Below, in pieces: positions 12,098 through 24,600 of a stretch of 64,000 nt of DNA (position 1 is the first letter of the stretch; each line of letters starts with the position of its first letter). The stretch lies in assembly GCF_000002995.4 (NCBI RefSeq), contig NW_025062475.1, forward strand, positions 13,486,687 to 13,550,686. The letters run 5' to 3'. The stretch is from Brugia malayi (Eukaryota > Nematoda > Chromadorea > Rhabditida > Onchocercidae). A program made the position numbers and the translations under genes. Under the pieces are notes generated by a model. It was not told where the DNA came from. It worked only from the letters and a program-made list of their open reading frames with translations, and did not search any database.

Positions 12098-15062
12098 CTG
12101 AAATAAGCCTTGAACATGATTCTGCTTTACAGAATGATTCTAAAAGATTTGGAGACAGTAGATAAACAACTCAAAAAAGAGCCGGATGAACAGAGCGTTG
12201 CTTCGGTGGTTATTCAGCCATCTGCAGAATCAGGTTTGTAAGATTATTTCATTTCTGATATTTTACTTGTAAATATTTGTTGAGATATGTAGCATCTTTA
12301 GTTCAAAAGGTTACATTTGCATTGTTGTTTCTGTAACTAAGCAAGTATCGCTAAAGCTCTCTATTTGTTGGTCTAGATAGAATGCACAAAATCTGAGCAC
12401 TAATTCGTATTACTGTGTTACCCATAATGTATTGAGTATTCAAGCCTTCAAAAAAAAAAAAAAGAAAAAATACTACTGGTGTGACAAATTAATGACCAGC
12501 CCATCTCAATTATTTATTAATCATTTTGATCAGGAATTTGTTTTATTCTAATTTTCATCCTTTCGCATAACTGTTCAACTTTATGGACGTTGTGACTTCT
12601 TCCACCGTAGATGGATTTGAATTTATCATTTACTTTGAGACCGCACAATATGATGTGTAAATAACGAAACTGCACTGAGAGATGATTACAGTGGAAACAG
12701 TTCGATCACAGATGTCTCTAAGACAGGATCCCAATGCTCAGTTATCGGAGCAACAAGCAATCTCTTCTCGACTTGAACAAGTTCAATACATTACACCTTC
12801 CGGTGCGTGTTTTTCTTTTTTAACGAATTATTTATCTTTTTAAATTATTTCCCACCAAATAACATCAAATGTTTTATATATTGTGACATTGTACTCTAAA
12901 ATCCATTTCGAGCTCATTTTCAGTTTTAGGGCAGCAAGCACTCACATCCACTACCTAACGATACCTCATATATGACAAATAGTCTAAGATATTGTTCGTT
13001 GTGATAGTGGAGTCGGTTGAAGACTAATCTGATAGCATTATGTGCATTTTTCAGCACTAACTCTATATCAGTTCTGAGGAATATATAATCATCATTATTC
13101 AACGGATTAATCTGTTGAATGATCGGATTTCGCGTGGTGACGGTCACTTCAGAAGCTGGAAAACTCGGCTTTCATTTTTGAAGTTGGAAGTTTGCTAATA
13201 ATAGTTGAGAGTTACAGGGTTGACACGTCTGCATACAACGAATGGCAATCTAACACTGAATTCAGCAACACTTACCAACATGCATAATGTTGGAGCAGCA
13301 GGTATGATTGGACAGTATTCACCAGTTGCTACTGTCGCAGCAGCAGCTGCAGCTGCAGCGGCTGCTGCGTCACGAGCAAGTACCAGTACATCAAAAAATG
13401 CACAGGTAATAATAGTTTTACCTATGTACCGTTCTTTCTTTTCTATAAATTTAGTGATTTATTTTTACAGGATTGCTAATCCTTACCCTCTTAATCATTA
13501 ATTGGCAGAAGGAGATAGAAAAAGACTGAATGAATAGAAACAAGTAATAGGATATTAAAGAGAGGTGGAAATACAGCGTATATATTGAAGACCTAATTCC
13601 AGTTATAGAAATGTGGAATTATTTTTCCTGTATCGATGACTACTGATTACAGGAATTAGGCCAGACGGCAGGATCATCATCAGGACCAGTTCCAGGGATG
13701 CTGCCAGTAAATGCCGAAGTTTTGGGTCTCAAAACGATGAGTGCTGGTGGTGATGGTCAGCAGCAACAATATGTCCCGTCAAATCAAGGAACTAGTCAAG
13801 GCAGCGGTTTCCATTTTTTGATTACTTATTAGTTTTAGTTCTTTGAAGCCTTTCAAATCAAGCCTTCTTCAATCCTATACCTGCACTAATTATGATTTAG
13901 AAAAATGCTGGATTAAGCTAATATCTTCTAAGTAAAGTTAGTTGTTCTCACATCAAGGCTTTTCTGATTTCTTAGCAGAACATTTAAGGAATAGAACATT
14001 TGAAATAGTAGATTTTTCAAGTCTACCTTGATGGAGCAGTATGAAACTTAAAATAAGAAACGCACAAACAACAAACTATTCTGTAGAAAAAGGAATATTT
14101 GGGTTCATATTCAGTTTTTTTGGATCAGAAATGTACTTATAAATAGTAACATGCATATATATCGTATATATTAAGTTTTGAAGAGTAAGCTTGCCAAAAG
14201 TCTAAGATATCCCCAAAAAAATTGTTAGATCTTTTGAACTGCTTGTGTGTTTACTCCTCAAAACTTCAGGCATGCTTTTGTAATCCTTAAGTTAAGACAA
14301 AATCTAAACCAGAATAAGTGAAATTGCAGATTGGCAATCTACTGTGATCTCCGGTTACACATCATCTCCATCACCGCTTGGTATGGCTGGTGGCAGTCGA
14401 ACAGCCACCGAAAGTGATGATAGCACACGGAAAAGACAAGTACGGCTGTTGAAGAACAGGTGAACAACTTTTAACTTTCAAGGAAAAAATAGCTAGAAAT
14501 CGATGCTAAAATTGCATGACAAAGAATTTATAATTTTTTAAAAAAATTTTTTGGATTTTTTTTGCGCTTAGTCTCAGAGCTATTCTCACGCCACAGAATT
14601 CATACGTAAAAGTTTTTCATGCATCACGCATGATGCACTATATCAATTCGGTTATAGTAGTCTTTCCATAGTCGATGATTCTCTTTACCGTTGTTATTTA
14701 ATTATTTGATCTTATTAGTAAGCAGTCAGTGTTAATTCAGTTATAGATTCTTGAATAACATTGCATTGTTTTAGGACTTCTCACAATCTTTTACTTTATT
14801 ATTGTGCTGAATTGAAGTAATCGCTTTGAATGCATCGTAAAATATGTTGAGAAATAAATGAATTAGTATATAACTCGCACAGTATTGATTTCCCTTGTTT
14901 TATTATAGAGAAGCAGCAAAAGAATGCAGGCGGAAGAAAAAGGAATACGTCAAATGTTTAGAAAATCGTGTTGCTGTTTTGGAAAATCAAAATAAAGCAT
15001 TGATTGAAGAGTTGAAGACGTTGAAGGAATTATATTGCAGGAAAGAGAAAAGCGAAATATAA
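4303..15062 (+). CDS. crh-1: CREB transcription factor (CREB1/CRH-1 orthologue), 8 exons
   Basis: cAMP/Ca2+-responsive nuclear activator that binds CRE sites as a bZIP dimer. Exons: 4303-4356, 5233-5342, 12133-12233, 12692-12802, 13218-13405, 13653-13806, 14330-14459, 14909-15062. All phases agree; 333 residues, close to human CREB1. The kinase-inducible domain reads RRREQLNRRPSYR at the end of exon 2 and MILKDLE at the start of exon 3; RRPSY is the PKA site (Ser133 equivalent), so a 6.8 kb intron splits the KID. Residues of about 150-230 are Q/S/T/A-rich, with an 11-Ala run. The basic region reads STRKRQVRLLKNR then EAAKECRRKKKEYVKCLENR, followed by a leucine zipper (VAVLENQNKALIEELKTLKELY). 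The bZIP is nearly identical to vertebrate CREB. Reading past the exon 6 donor gives a short form that stops at 13830-13832. Confidence 0.95.
5343..12132 (+). other. Large intron 2 of the CREB gene (6.8 kb)
   Basis: AT-rich, with poly-A/T runs (7617-7633, 10491-10510, 10909-10929, 11160-11178) and a CATACA-type microsatellite at 8717-8763. It also has a TG-rich tract (7868-7898) and a GA-rich stretch (8551-8570). Intron size and position, in front of the exon that completes the KID, would suit alternative promoters; CREB genes often use them. I could not identify a first exon. Minus-strand ORFs at 7096-7386 and 11325-11513 are discussed as weak candidates. Confidence 0.7.
8717..8763. repeat. 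CATACA/CACA microsatellite
   Basis: Imperfect run of CATACA, CACATA and CACA units inside CREB intron 2. It produces cysteine/valine-rich minus-strand ORFs that I do not consider genes. Confidence 0.85.
13337..13369 (+). repeat. Coding GCN repeat encoding an 11-residue alanine tract in CREB
   Basis: Eleven Ala codons (GCA, GCT, GCG mixed) sit between SPVATV and SRASTS in exon 5. Mixed codons imply a tract that is fairly stable and kept by selection or age rather than a fresh triplet expansion. Confidence 0.9.
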
Positions 15063-16184
15063 CTGTTTAAAAAATGCGAAGGGAAAGTTTCATTAATTCC
15101 GTTCCTTGAATTGCGTTCAGGCTTTGTTTGATTCAGGGAATCTTTTACGTCTTTGTAGGCGCGAAATTTCCATGTTTAGTTGTAAAAATTCTTTTAATAT
15201 TTGAGATATTATGGCTTTCACAAGTGCTCACATATTTCTGAACAGGAAGTGTGAAAGGAATTTGTATACATGTTTGAGAATTTAAGACAGTTTAGCAAGG
15301 TACAGAAGCAGAATAATCATAACTTCTTAAAATTTAATTTAAAGATGCTTTTATGCATGGAAGTAGAACATTTTGATAGTTCTTCTAATATTTAATTTAA
15401 GAGGAATCCATGATATTATTGAATTTTAGCGGATTTTTAGCAATGGTATCGTATTTACTATGATTCCAGAAATTTTAACTTGGATTAATTTAAACTGATA
15501 GAGTTATTTTGGTAACTGAATGTAATATTAGTGTTTGATAGAAAAAAACCACGGTTCTAGCACTGTAAGAAGAAATCTAAACTAGCTGAAATTTAATAAC
15601 TAAAAATTTTTAATTCACAGTTACTATTGATATCTTAAATAATGTTATTATTATTATTTTTTTTTTTGTAGTATGGCTAGGATCTTTTTTAAGCATGATA
15701 ATTTAGTTGCTATGATTTTATGTCTTAATTTCTGTCTTTTCCTTTGATGGGATAAATTTTCATGCGTGCATTGTTGTTTACCCGGTCATTTTTGTTGTTT
15801 GCTTACTACCATCTTCTAATTCTTCTTTTTACTGTACATTTTTTTTCTCATGTGTATTTAAAAATCCGACTTTCCAGATATTCTCTTTATTGTGCGACAA
15901 TGATAATATCCTGGTTTATCCATCCACTGTAAATATTTTTAGATAATATTAGGTTGTCTGATTTTGATTATATGTTTCATAAGTTCAATAAATATTAGTA
16001 TAAGGAGCTATAAATATTGCGCATTATCCCCCCAAATTATTTTTTGTATATGATATAATTGTGGAAGCGATAATATATTCCATCACTTTTATTATGATGA
16101 TGCGTTTTGCATTGAAGGTGGTGTTTTTTTTTCAACTATTAATTTTTAACGGAATTTTTTAACGAATGCTAAAATTGTGATTTC

Positions 16185-16215
<31 letters not shown>

Positions 16216-16344
16216 TCATTTGAGATTGCTTCTGAAGGAGAATGAACAAAGCAGTGTGATATCATCAAAAAATGAAAATATGGTGATATAAATTATAGCG
16301 ATAGTATACCGGTAGTATAAATTAATAACAAGTTAACAAAATGA

Positions 16345-16369
16345 ATTATTATTATTATTATTATTATTA
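16345..16369. repeat. ATT trinucleotide microsatellite
   Basis: Eight consecutive ATT units in the CREB to apb-1 spacer. Confidence 0.85.
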
Positions 16370-18018
16370 GAGGGATTATTTGTACAGATTAAACATCAAA
16401 ACAAATGTTTTAGTAATTTAGGCTTATTTTGAGAAAATACGCATTAACTTTCTAGAAATTTAATACAAATAAAATTAAAAATTGCAAATATATATGAGGA
16501 GAGAAAATAACATTTTGCGATTATTCTCCCAACAATGATAAGATGATAATAGGGAGGTAAGGTTTTTAAAGAAAAAATGAGGAAGATAAATATTATATCA
16601 GTGCTTTTTTTCAGATAGCGAAGTGTTTTATCACTGATTAGTTAGCTATAAATTTATTGTTTCATCTATTCTTCTAAATATTAGATTTTTCAATAAAATA
16701 AAATTGGTTTTCAGCTTCATTCTCTTTCCTTTTTTATCGGGTCATCATCATTTAGTTTGATTGTAATAAATAAAGAAGTAGGATGCTAAAATTTGAAAGT
16801 TTCTATTGTTTCTATTCGTTTCCTTTTGTAATTTATTTTAATGTAATCGTTGATTTTTATTATATCTTTGAATTATTTTTGTTTTCTTTTTGGTAACTAT
16901 TTTATAAAGAATGTGGGAATTTTATAATTCCTAATAATTATTGTATTAAGTACCATTCCAGAAAAAGAGAGAGAGAGAGAGGGAAAAAAAGAAAGGGAAA
17001 AGGTGTATTTTGTACAAGTGTACTTATTATTATTACTACTATTATTATTATTGCTATTGTTGTTGTCAACATTATCGTTTTAATAGTGTGAAAAAAAAAA
17101 TTATGTAATGATTGAACGAGAGATTTTATAAGTTTCGTAGAGTTCAATCGTGAATTTCGAACACTTTGACAGAAAGGATGATTCGAAGAGATAATAAGTT
17201 TACTGGTTGAATGCATCGAATTTATTTGAATTTTCTAAGGTTTTTATTGGAATATTTTACTAATTTAGAGACTTATTTTGATCTCTCTTTCTGGTTCTCG
17301 TATTTCAGTAGTATTTTTGAAATGAATTATCACAAATTTTAATACATTCATTAATGTTCAATTAGCAGTGCTATCCTCTTGTCTTTGTCATATCTCCTTC
17401 CATTTTCAGTTAAACTGTCTTCTGGTCATTCTTTTCTTTATTTTTCTTCAATCTTTTTTTTTTTTTTTTGTTAACTTTTGCAGGTATTTTTAAACAAAAC
17501 ACATTTGTCCTTGTGTAGCATACAGAATTTTGCCATCAAATAAACTTATTATTTGGCAGATAAAATTTATTGTCTAAAAGTGACCAAGTTTTGTTTCGGA
17601 CCAAGTTTGAATATGTATTATCTGAAAAGAAAAGAAAAAAAATTATTATTAAAGTAGAAGTCGGTTGTTTGTTATTTATTAATGAACATATTTATTGAAG
17701 CCAAAGTTTAGTGCCTGTTTAAGAAAGAAACACATGATGCATAGTTGTATGCACCCAATTTCAATCCTATAAGTGATTCGAAGATATTATACGATTAAAT
17801 AAGCGTGAAAAGTTCCACTTCAAATGTTTTCGATGTTTACAAATATTTAAAATAATAATTGGAAAGGGTGTATGATGTAATTAAATCCAAATGTTATGGC
17901 AAAGATGGAAAGTTTGATGTGATTGAATACAAATGTTATGAAGATTTAGTTTACAGTTTTCTGTTTTGGTATCAATTGGTTTCATTTCATCTTTTAGTTT
18001 AGCATCAATTACGTTAAG

Positions 18019-18096
18019 CTTTGAGTTAGAAAAAATAATGTAATATTTATTCCAGTTCTTTGAGTTAGAAAAAGTAATGTAATATTTATTCCAGTT
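18019..18096. repeat. 39-base tandem duplication (2 copies)
   Basis: Two nearly identical copies, each beginning CTTTGAGTTAGAAAAA and ending ATTCCAGTT, with one mismatch. On the minus strand this makes the repeated peptide NWNKYYI in a 74-codon ORF, which I read as a repeat artefact. Confidence 0.85.
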
Positions 18097-18621
18097 TATT
18101 ATCACATAGTGTTTTCCAGAAAATTGTCTTTTTTAAATTTGGAAATTTGACTGGAAGTAAAAAAGCACAATCATCCATTAGTACTGAAAAGTTATTGGTC
18201 ATGTAAAAGTGACGGAATGTTTTTTTTTTTTCAAATATTTAATTTGCATATAAGTAATTAGTTGGACGTGTTGTTGTGGTGAATTTTTTATGTAATTTGC
18301 AAAATAATTAACAAGTTAAAAATTAAAAATTTAAAAAATTAGAAACGAATTTGTCATTCCCAAAGCATTCATTTAGTACACAAAATGTATATAAAATATT
18401 GTTTGTTAACAGTGTGTTGAATTGAAGCGCTTTATTTTGATTGGATTTGGGATGAAATTTGCTATAATCAAATAAAATTATTTTTATTATGAATTTTCAT
18501 ATTCATTTCATAATAACACAAATTACCCATCTTTGAGAATCAGTTATCAAATTATTGAAAGTATTTGCGTTTTTCACTTTTTGCTAATGATACTTTAATG
18601 GAACAATATTCCTACAATTAC

Positions 18622-18651
18622 TTTTTTCCAGCTTTTTGCAGGTAATTCGTG
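18622..18651 (+). promoter_or_regulatory. Tandem 3' splice sites 10-20 bases before the apb-1 start codon
   Basis: TTTTTTCCAG ends at 18631 and CTTTTTGCAG at 18641; the ATG is at 18652. Two good acceptors this close to a start codon are what a spliced-leader acceptor region looks like in nematodes. The two possible leaders are 20 and 10 bases long. Confidence 0.6.
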
Positions 18652-21600
18652 ATGACCGATTCAAAATATTTCACAACCACCAAAAAAGGTTAATTTTTAT
18701 GATAAAATTATTGTTTTAGGAAGAAATAATGAATCAAGTGTACTGATTTTATATGTATTTTAATCAGATTGTTGTTATTTCAAAAATTTCTTACTTTTTA
18801 CCATGCAATCGAATGTCTAATGTAATTTTCGCCTCCTTGATATATCTTTTTTAAATCTTTGATTGTTTTATTATAGGATTCATATTAATGACGAAGACTG
18901 ATTTACTCATACGATTTGAGTGATACCAAAGTAATGGGGAAAAGATTGTCTGAAATAAATTTTTTCATTGTATTTTCTAATTTCATTGTCATGAGGCTTT
19001 TAGAGACAAAAGTAGTTTCTGAAATAAACATTGTTCCTTGAAATTTCATTTAGTTCACTCCACAAAGAGGAAGAGTGGAAGAAGACAATTCTTTTTTTGC
19101 AGGTGAAATATTTGAACTGAAAAATGAATTGAATTCGGACAAGAAGGAAAAGAAAAGAGAAGCAGTGAAGAAAGTTATTGCAAGTATGACTGTCGGTAAA
19201 GATGTCAGGTACTTTTTTGCTAAATTAGCAATTTTTGTATTCAGATAATCAATGCAAACGTTCTTCAGACGATACACTATGCACATTTGTGCAGTGTAAC
19301 AATTTAGTGTGACATAAGATGTTATTTGTTTAGTTTCATGCAGATTAAAGGCTAAATTTACACAGATTAGTGGCAAAAATTAGAATTCAAGTAATATTTA
19401 CAAATTTAATTTTTTAGCGCACTATTTCCGGATGTGGTGAATTGTATGCAAACGGACAATGTTGAGCTGAAGAAGCTAGTTTATCTCTATTTGATGAATT
19501 ATGCCAAAAGTCAACCAGATCTTGCAATTATGGCGGTTAATACATTTGTGAAAGTTAGCTTTTTTTCTATTTCTGTAAAAATATGCGATTACCTGGAAGG
19601 TATTGTTCATCTCCCAATTGATGGTACTGTTATACCAGAGAGGTCGGCTAATTAGCATGTTTTGTGTCCTTTCGATGTTTAGATTAATCACATCGTAAAG
19701 TTGATGTATGGTTTTAATCGTATTTTGGATTGAAATATTAATATTGCTTTAAACATGAGAAACTGTGTCAATTATCGGTCTTTTTTCTATACTGAGAAGT
19801 AATCTGAAATCGGGAAAAATTCTTTAATTCTTTTTTTCAATTATCAAAGCAGGTTTTTTTGATATGAAAGGAAAAATTTTTAAGGATTGTGAGGATCCAA
19901 ATCCGCTTATTCGAGCATTAGCTGTACGGACGATGGGTTGTATACGAGTTGATAAAGTAAGTTCTTTAAACAAGATGTATTTAAATCAAAAGTTTTTGGA
20001 TTTTTCTGATTTAGATGTAAGTTGTCCAGTTAGCAAAACGGAAGATCATCATTTCAAATAGATATGCAAATTTTTAAACAGGAAATATATGCAGAAAAAT
20101 ATATAAATTTTGGCCTTGATTTTAACAATTTTGGTCTTAGCTTGAAGATTTGACTTTATCTCGGGAAAATCTCGGGAAGATTTGACTTTAAAATTCAGAT
20201 AACGGAATATTTATGTGAACCATTGCGAAAATGCATGAAGGATGAGGATCCATACGTTCGCAAGACTGCAGCAGTCTGCGTAGCAAAATTGCATGATATC
20301 AACGCATCACTTGTGGAGGATCAAGGATTCGTCGAGTTACTTAATGATTTGCTGAGTGATTCAAATCCTATGGTTAGCTGTTTGTTTGTTTATCTCCTCT
20401 TAAGGATTATCAACAAATACTGAAATTACTCTTCAAGAGTTTAAGTATAATTTCAATCTACTTTTCCTTGTTTATATATCCAAAAAAAAAAAGTAAACAA
20501 AACAAACTTTTGTGCTTCCCTTTTCTCTTTGGTTGATATGACGAAAGAACATCCAGAATAAACATCCCACCCAGCATATTTACTAATACTCTCTCTTACT
20601 TCAACGAAATAAGAGTAATTTTAGTGTTTGTTAATTCTTATACACACAATTAATTAATAGAAAGTACAATTCATTCTATGTGAAACAGATGGAGAGTGAT
20701 CATTTAGACTAACCTGATGATTACACTATGCTAGTTTGGGTTATAGCTGGTATTTTGTTTTTCTTTTATTCTTAGTTTATATTTTTCTTAGTTTTATTTT
20801 CTTTTTATTCTTAGCTTAGTATGGAATTAGAAATTTCTACTAATACAGAGTTCTGATCTCCCACGTTCAGACTGGGAGGTTGGAATGTTGTTTAATAATT
20901 AATTATTGATTAAAGTTACAGTTATTCTTGTCTCATATCTTTTCCTTTCTTATGTTTGTTAAATAATATTTTGACTCAATTGAAGGTATTCATTTTTCCT
21001 GAAGTTGTTTCAGGTAGTAGCAAATGCAGTAGCAGCGTTAGCAGAAATCAATGAATCACACGTCCTTATCGAGATCAACTCACAAACCATAAATAAGTTA
21101 CTAACAGCATTAAATGAATGCACGGAATGGGGACAAGTGTTTATTCTGGATGCTCTTTCATCATATCAACCAAAAGATGAACGTGAAGCACAAAAGTTTG
21201 TTTTGATTATTTTTCCTTTCTGACATTGTTGACACAGAAAAAGTCGATTTTCGATCTACTTACAAGTGTTAAATGTTTGCAATTGTCAAGCGCAGTATCA
21301 AATTTGTATTTAATTTTTACAGTTAGTTCTTACAAATTTAATAAGGATATATAATTACCTGAAGGCATGTTATGTGATACATTATATCACCAGAAATTGC
21401 CGAAGTTTTTGCTAAAATCGATAATATAATAAGCAAAGCAAGCATAGAGCGTTCTTTTTTGACTACCTCAGTCGATTTTTCTCCTCAACTGTTTCATTTC
21501 TCATCTTCTTGAAGGCTGATTGAGTAGTTTGTTTAATTTTTGTGGACAACTTTTTTTTCTTTTTTTTTTTTTCATTTCTTCATTGTTTGAATCTTATGTC

Positions 21601-24600
21601 TAACAGATTTTGTTTTTCGTCAGTTATCTTGAAAAATCATCCTATGTGAAAACTGATTTGATTGTGAATTACACAGAAAAAATTTTGCTGAATTCTAATA
21701 ATCGAAAAATTTGTCAATTAAGAAGATTAATCATAGCATCTTGCAGCATCTGTGAGCGTATAAGTCCTCGTCTAGCTCATGCAAATGCTGCCGTTGTTTT
21801 GTCAACTGTGAAAGTTCTCATGAAATTAGTGGAAATGCTACCAGAAAGTTCAGAATTCATTGGACAGTTAACAAAGAAACTTGCACCACCAATGGTTACA
21901 CTGCTCTCTGCTGAACCTGAAATTCAGTATGTAGCATTGCGGAATATCAATTTGATAGTGCAGAAAAGGTTCGTGTTTATAATATCAGATTTACTTAGAT
22001 TTACTCACTCAGTTTACTTAGCAATAAATTTCTTAACAATAATGCCATAATTGATCTAATTTTGATTAAGACTGTAAAGTTGGACAATTTATGAATGAAG
22101 TGTACTGTTTTGAACGAAATAAACTTTCCCTGGAACTCAATTTCTTTTTGTAGACCAGAAATATTGAAACAAGAAATGAAGGTGTTCTTCGTGAAATACA
22201 ACGATCCAATCTATGTAAAAATGGAGAAGCTTGATATCATGATTCGTCTTGCACAGCAAAATAATATCAACCAAGTATTAAGCGAGCTGAAAGAGTAAGC
22301 TTTATTATTGGATGTATCTTCTTTAACTGTATTATATCTTAATTCATTTAGCTATTCAAAAAGCGGTTTTGTTTTTTAGGCATTTCTCTTATAACTTAGA
22401 TTTCGGAATAAAAGATTTGAACTATTTTCTATAAGTCTTGTAGACTTTAATTTGAAGAAGAATGGTTTGAAATTCAAAAGCAAATTTGGCATTTCGTGAA
22501 TTATGATTGTGCTTCAGAGGAATTAGAGTATCTTCTCTTGTATTTAAGATGGTAGGGTGAGCAGTGTTAGATGAAGTATCGTAGATATAAAAATTATTTT
22601 TCAAATAGATAATTATAGTATCTTTGTGAATGCTAAGTTTATCTTTTCTTTGATTCTTAATGAATTGCTTTATTTCCTTCTAGAAGTTTATTAGCAAAAA
22701 CAATTTCTATATAGTATACCAAAAATTGCATATTTTCCATAGGTATGCGACAGAAGTGGATGTTGATTTTGTGAGAAAAGCAGTTCGTGCAATCGGTCGT
22801 TGTGCAATTAAAGTAGAGCAAAGTGCTGAGAAATGTGTTAGCACACTGTTGGATTTAATTCAAACTAAAGTGAATTATGTTGTTCAGGAAGCTGTTGTTG
22901 TTATTAAGGTTTGTTATAGATTTTTTTATTTGCTTATTATTTGCAAAAAAAAGAAAAAGAAAATCTTTGATTTGAGAATATCTACATGACATACTTGCTT
23001 GACATGAAAAATTATGAGTAATTATTGTAATTACTCATATTTTTTCTTTTTTATTTCATGATTGAATTCAAAACAAAACGATATAATTTTTCTTTTGCAA
23101 GTTTTATGAATCATATCATTTTTTTTGTGTTTTTTTTTTTTTTTTTTTTTTTTTTTGGATTTTACCATAATTTGGAATTTTCAGGACATTTTTCGTAAAT
23201 ATCCAAATAAATATGAGAGTATAATTTCTACGCTTTGTGAAAACTTGGATACATTGGATGAACCGGAAGCTCGTGCATCGATGATTTGGATAATTGGAGA
23301 GTATGCCGAGCGTATAGATAATGCGGATGAACTACTAGAATCTTTTGTTGAAGGTTTTCATGATGAAAATACGCAGGTGAGAGTGAGCAATTATAAATTT
23401 CCATGTGCTGTTGTTTGTTTTATCATATTATGCATATAAGACTCCTTGTTTGAGCTTACTACTTTGTTTGTGAACTAAAATTTTTACCCTAATTAATGTT
23501 CATTCTAATTTTAAACAGTAAAATATTAAGTTGATGCAAATCTTTCCTGCAATGACTGAACTTTTTATGTAAATTTTCAAATTAAAACTCACATCTTTCT
23601 AAATTTTTCTACAAAATAAATTTTATTGTAGGTTCAACTGCAGCTTCTTACGGCGGTAGTTAAGCTATTTTTGAAACGGCCGAGTGAAACACAACAGCTT
23701 GTTCAGCGAGTATTATCTTTGACAACTCAAGATAGTGATAATCCAGATTTGCGTGATCGTGGATATATTTATTGGCGTCTATTAAGTGCTGATCCTGCTG
23801 CTGCAAAAGAGGTAGTAAATTGTTTTTCACTATGGATTTGAGAGGATGATCAACAGGGAACCTAAACACATCTAAAAAAGAATTACAAAATACGAAATAG
23901 CTTTCAGTTTCTTCAGTCACTAGCTAATGTTAATAAAATTCTTTTAAACTAGCAGTATATTTGAAATAAAATTCAGCGTAAGAAAATAGTTTATAAAATT
24001 TTTTTTGAAGTTTTGCTATTTTGAATTCTGTAAGCAGATTACTATCTTTAGTTAGAAGTGTTATTTAGAAGCATAGTTTGGATAACATAGATAAAACAAA
24101 ATGTTAACATTTGCTCATGCGCTCTAAGATACAGATCGATGGGTAGCTAATAGATTCTTTCTAATTTCTTTCTTATTTTTTACCAAATTTCAAATTTGAT
24201 TAGGTGGTGCTAGCTGAAAAACCTCTTATTTCGGAGGAAACAGATTTGCTGGAGCCATCATTGTTGGATCAACTTGTTTGTCACATTGGTTCACTAGCAT
24301 CTGTGTACCATAAACCACCATCATCTTTCGTTGATATCACAAAGCATCCTCTAAAGACCACAAATGCTACAACAGGGTTGGTAGTATTTTATATATATAC
24401 ATTTTTTTTTTTTCATTTAAGTAGTGTTACCAAGTTTATCTGTTATTTAGTGCAGCTCACCATGATTTTGATTTTAAATTTTCTGCTCCAAAAGATATGA
24501 TTCTAACTTGTGAAGCATTCTTTTTTTTTTTTTATTTCATTTATCGTTTTTATTTTTGTTTTTCGTAGCTAAAACGCAGTAAGAGCTGTTGATCATTTCA

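Larger units (their letters stand above)
15063..18621. other. CREB 3' UTR and intergenic region
   Basis: No gene seen. A candidate AATAAA for CREB is at 15987-15992, which would make a 3' UTR of about 0.9 kb. An ATT trinucleotide run lies at 16345-16369, a poly-T run at 16199-16216, and a 39-base tandem duplication at 18019-18096. Confidence 0.55.

Noticed and set aside
19050..19376. 108-codon minus-strand ORF
   Set aside because: It is the antisense of apb-1 exon 2 and its intron; the plus-strand reading is a clear beta-adaptin.
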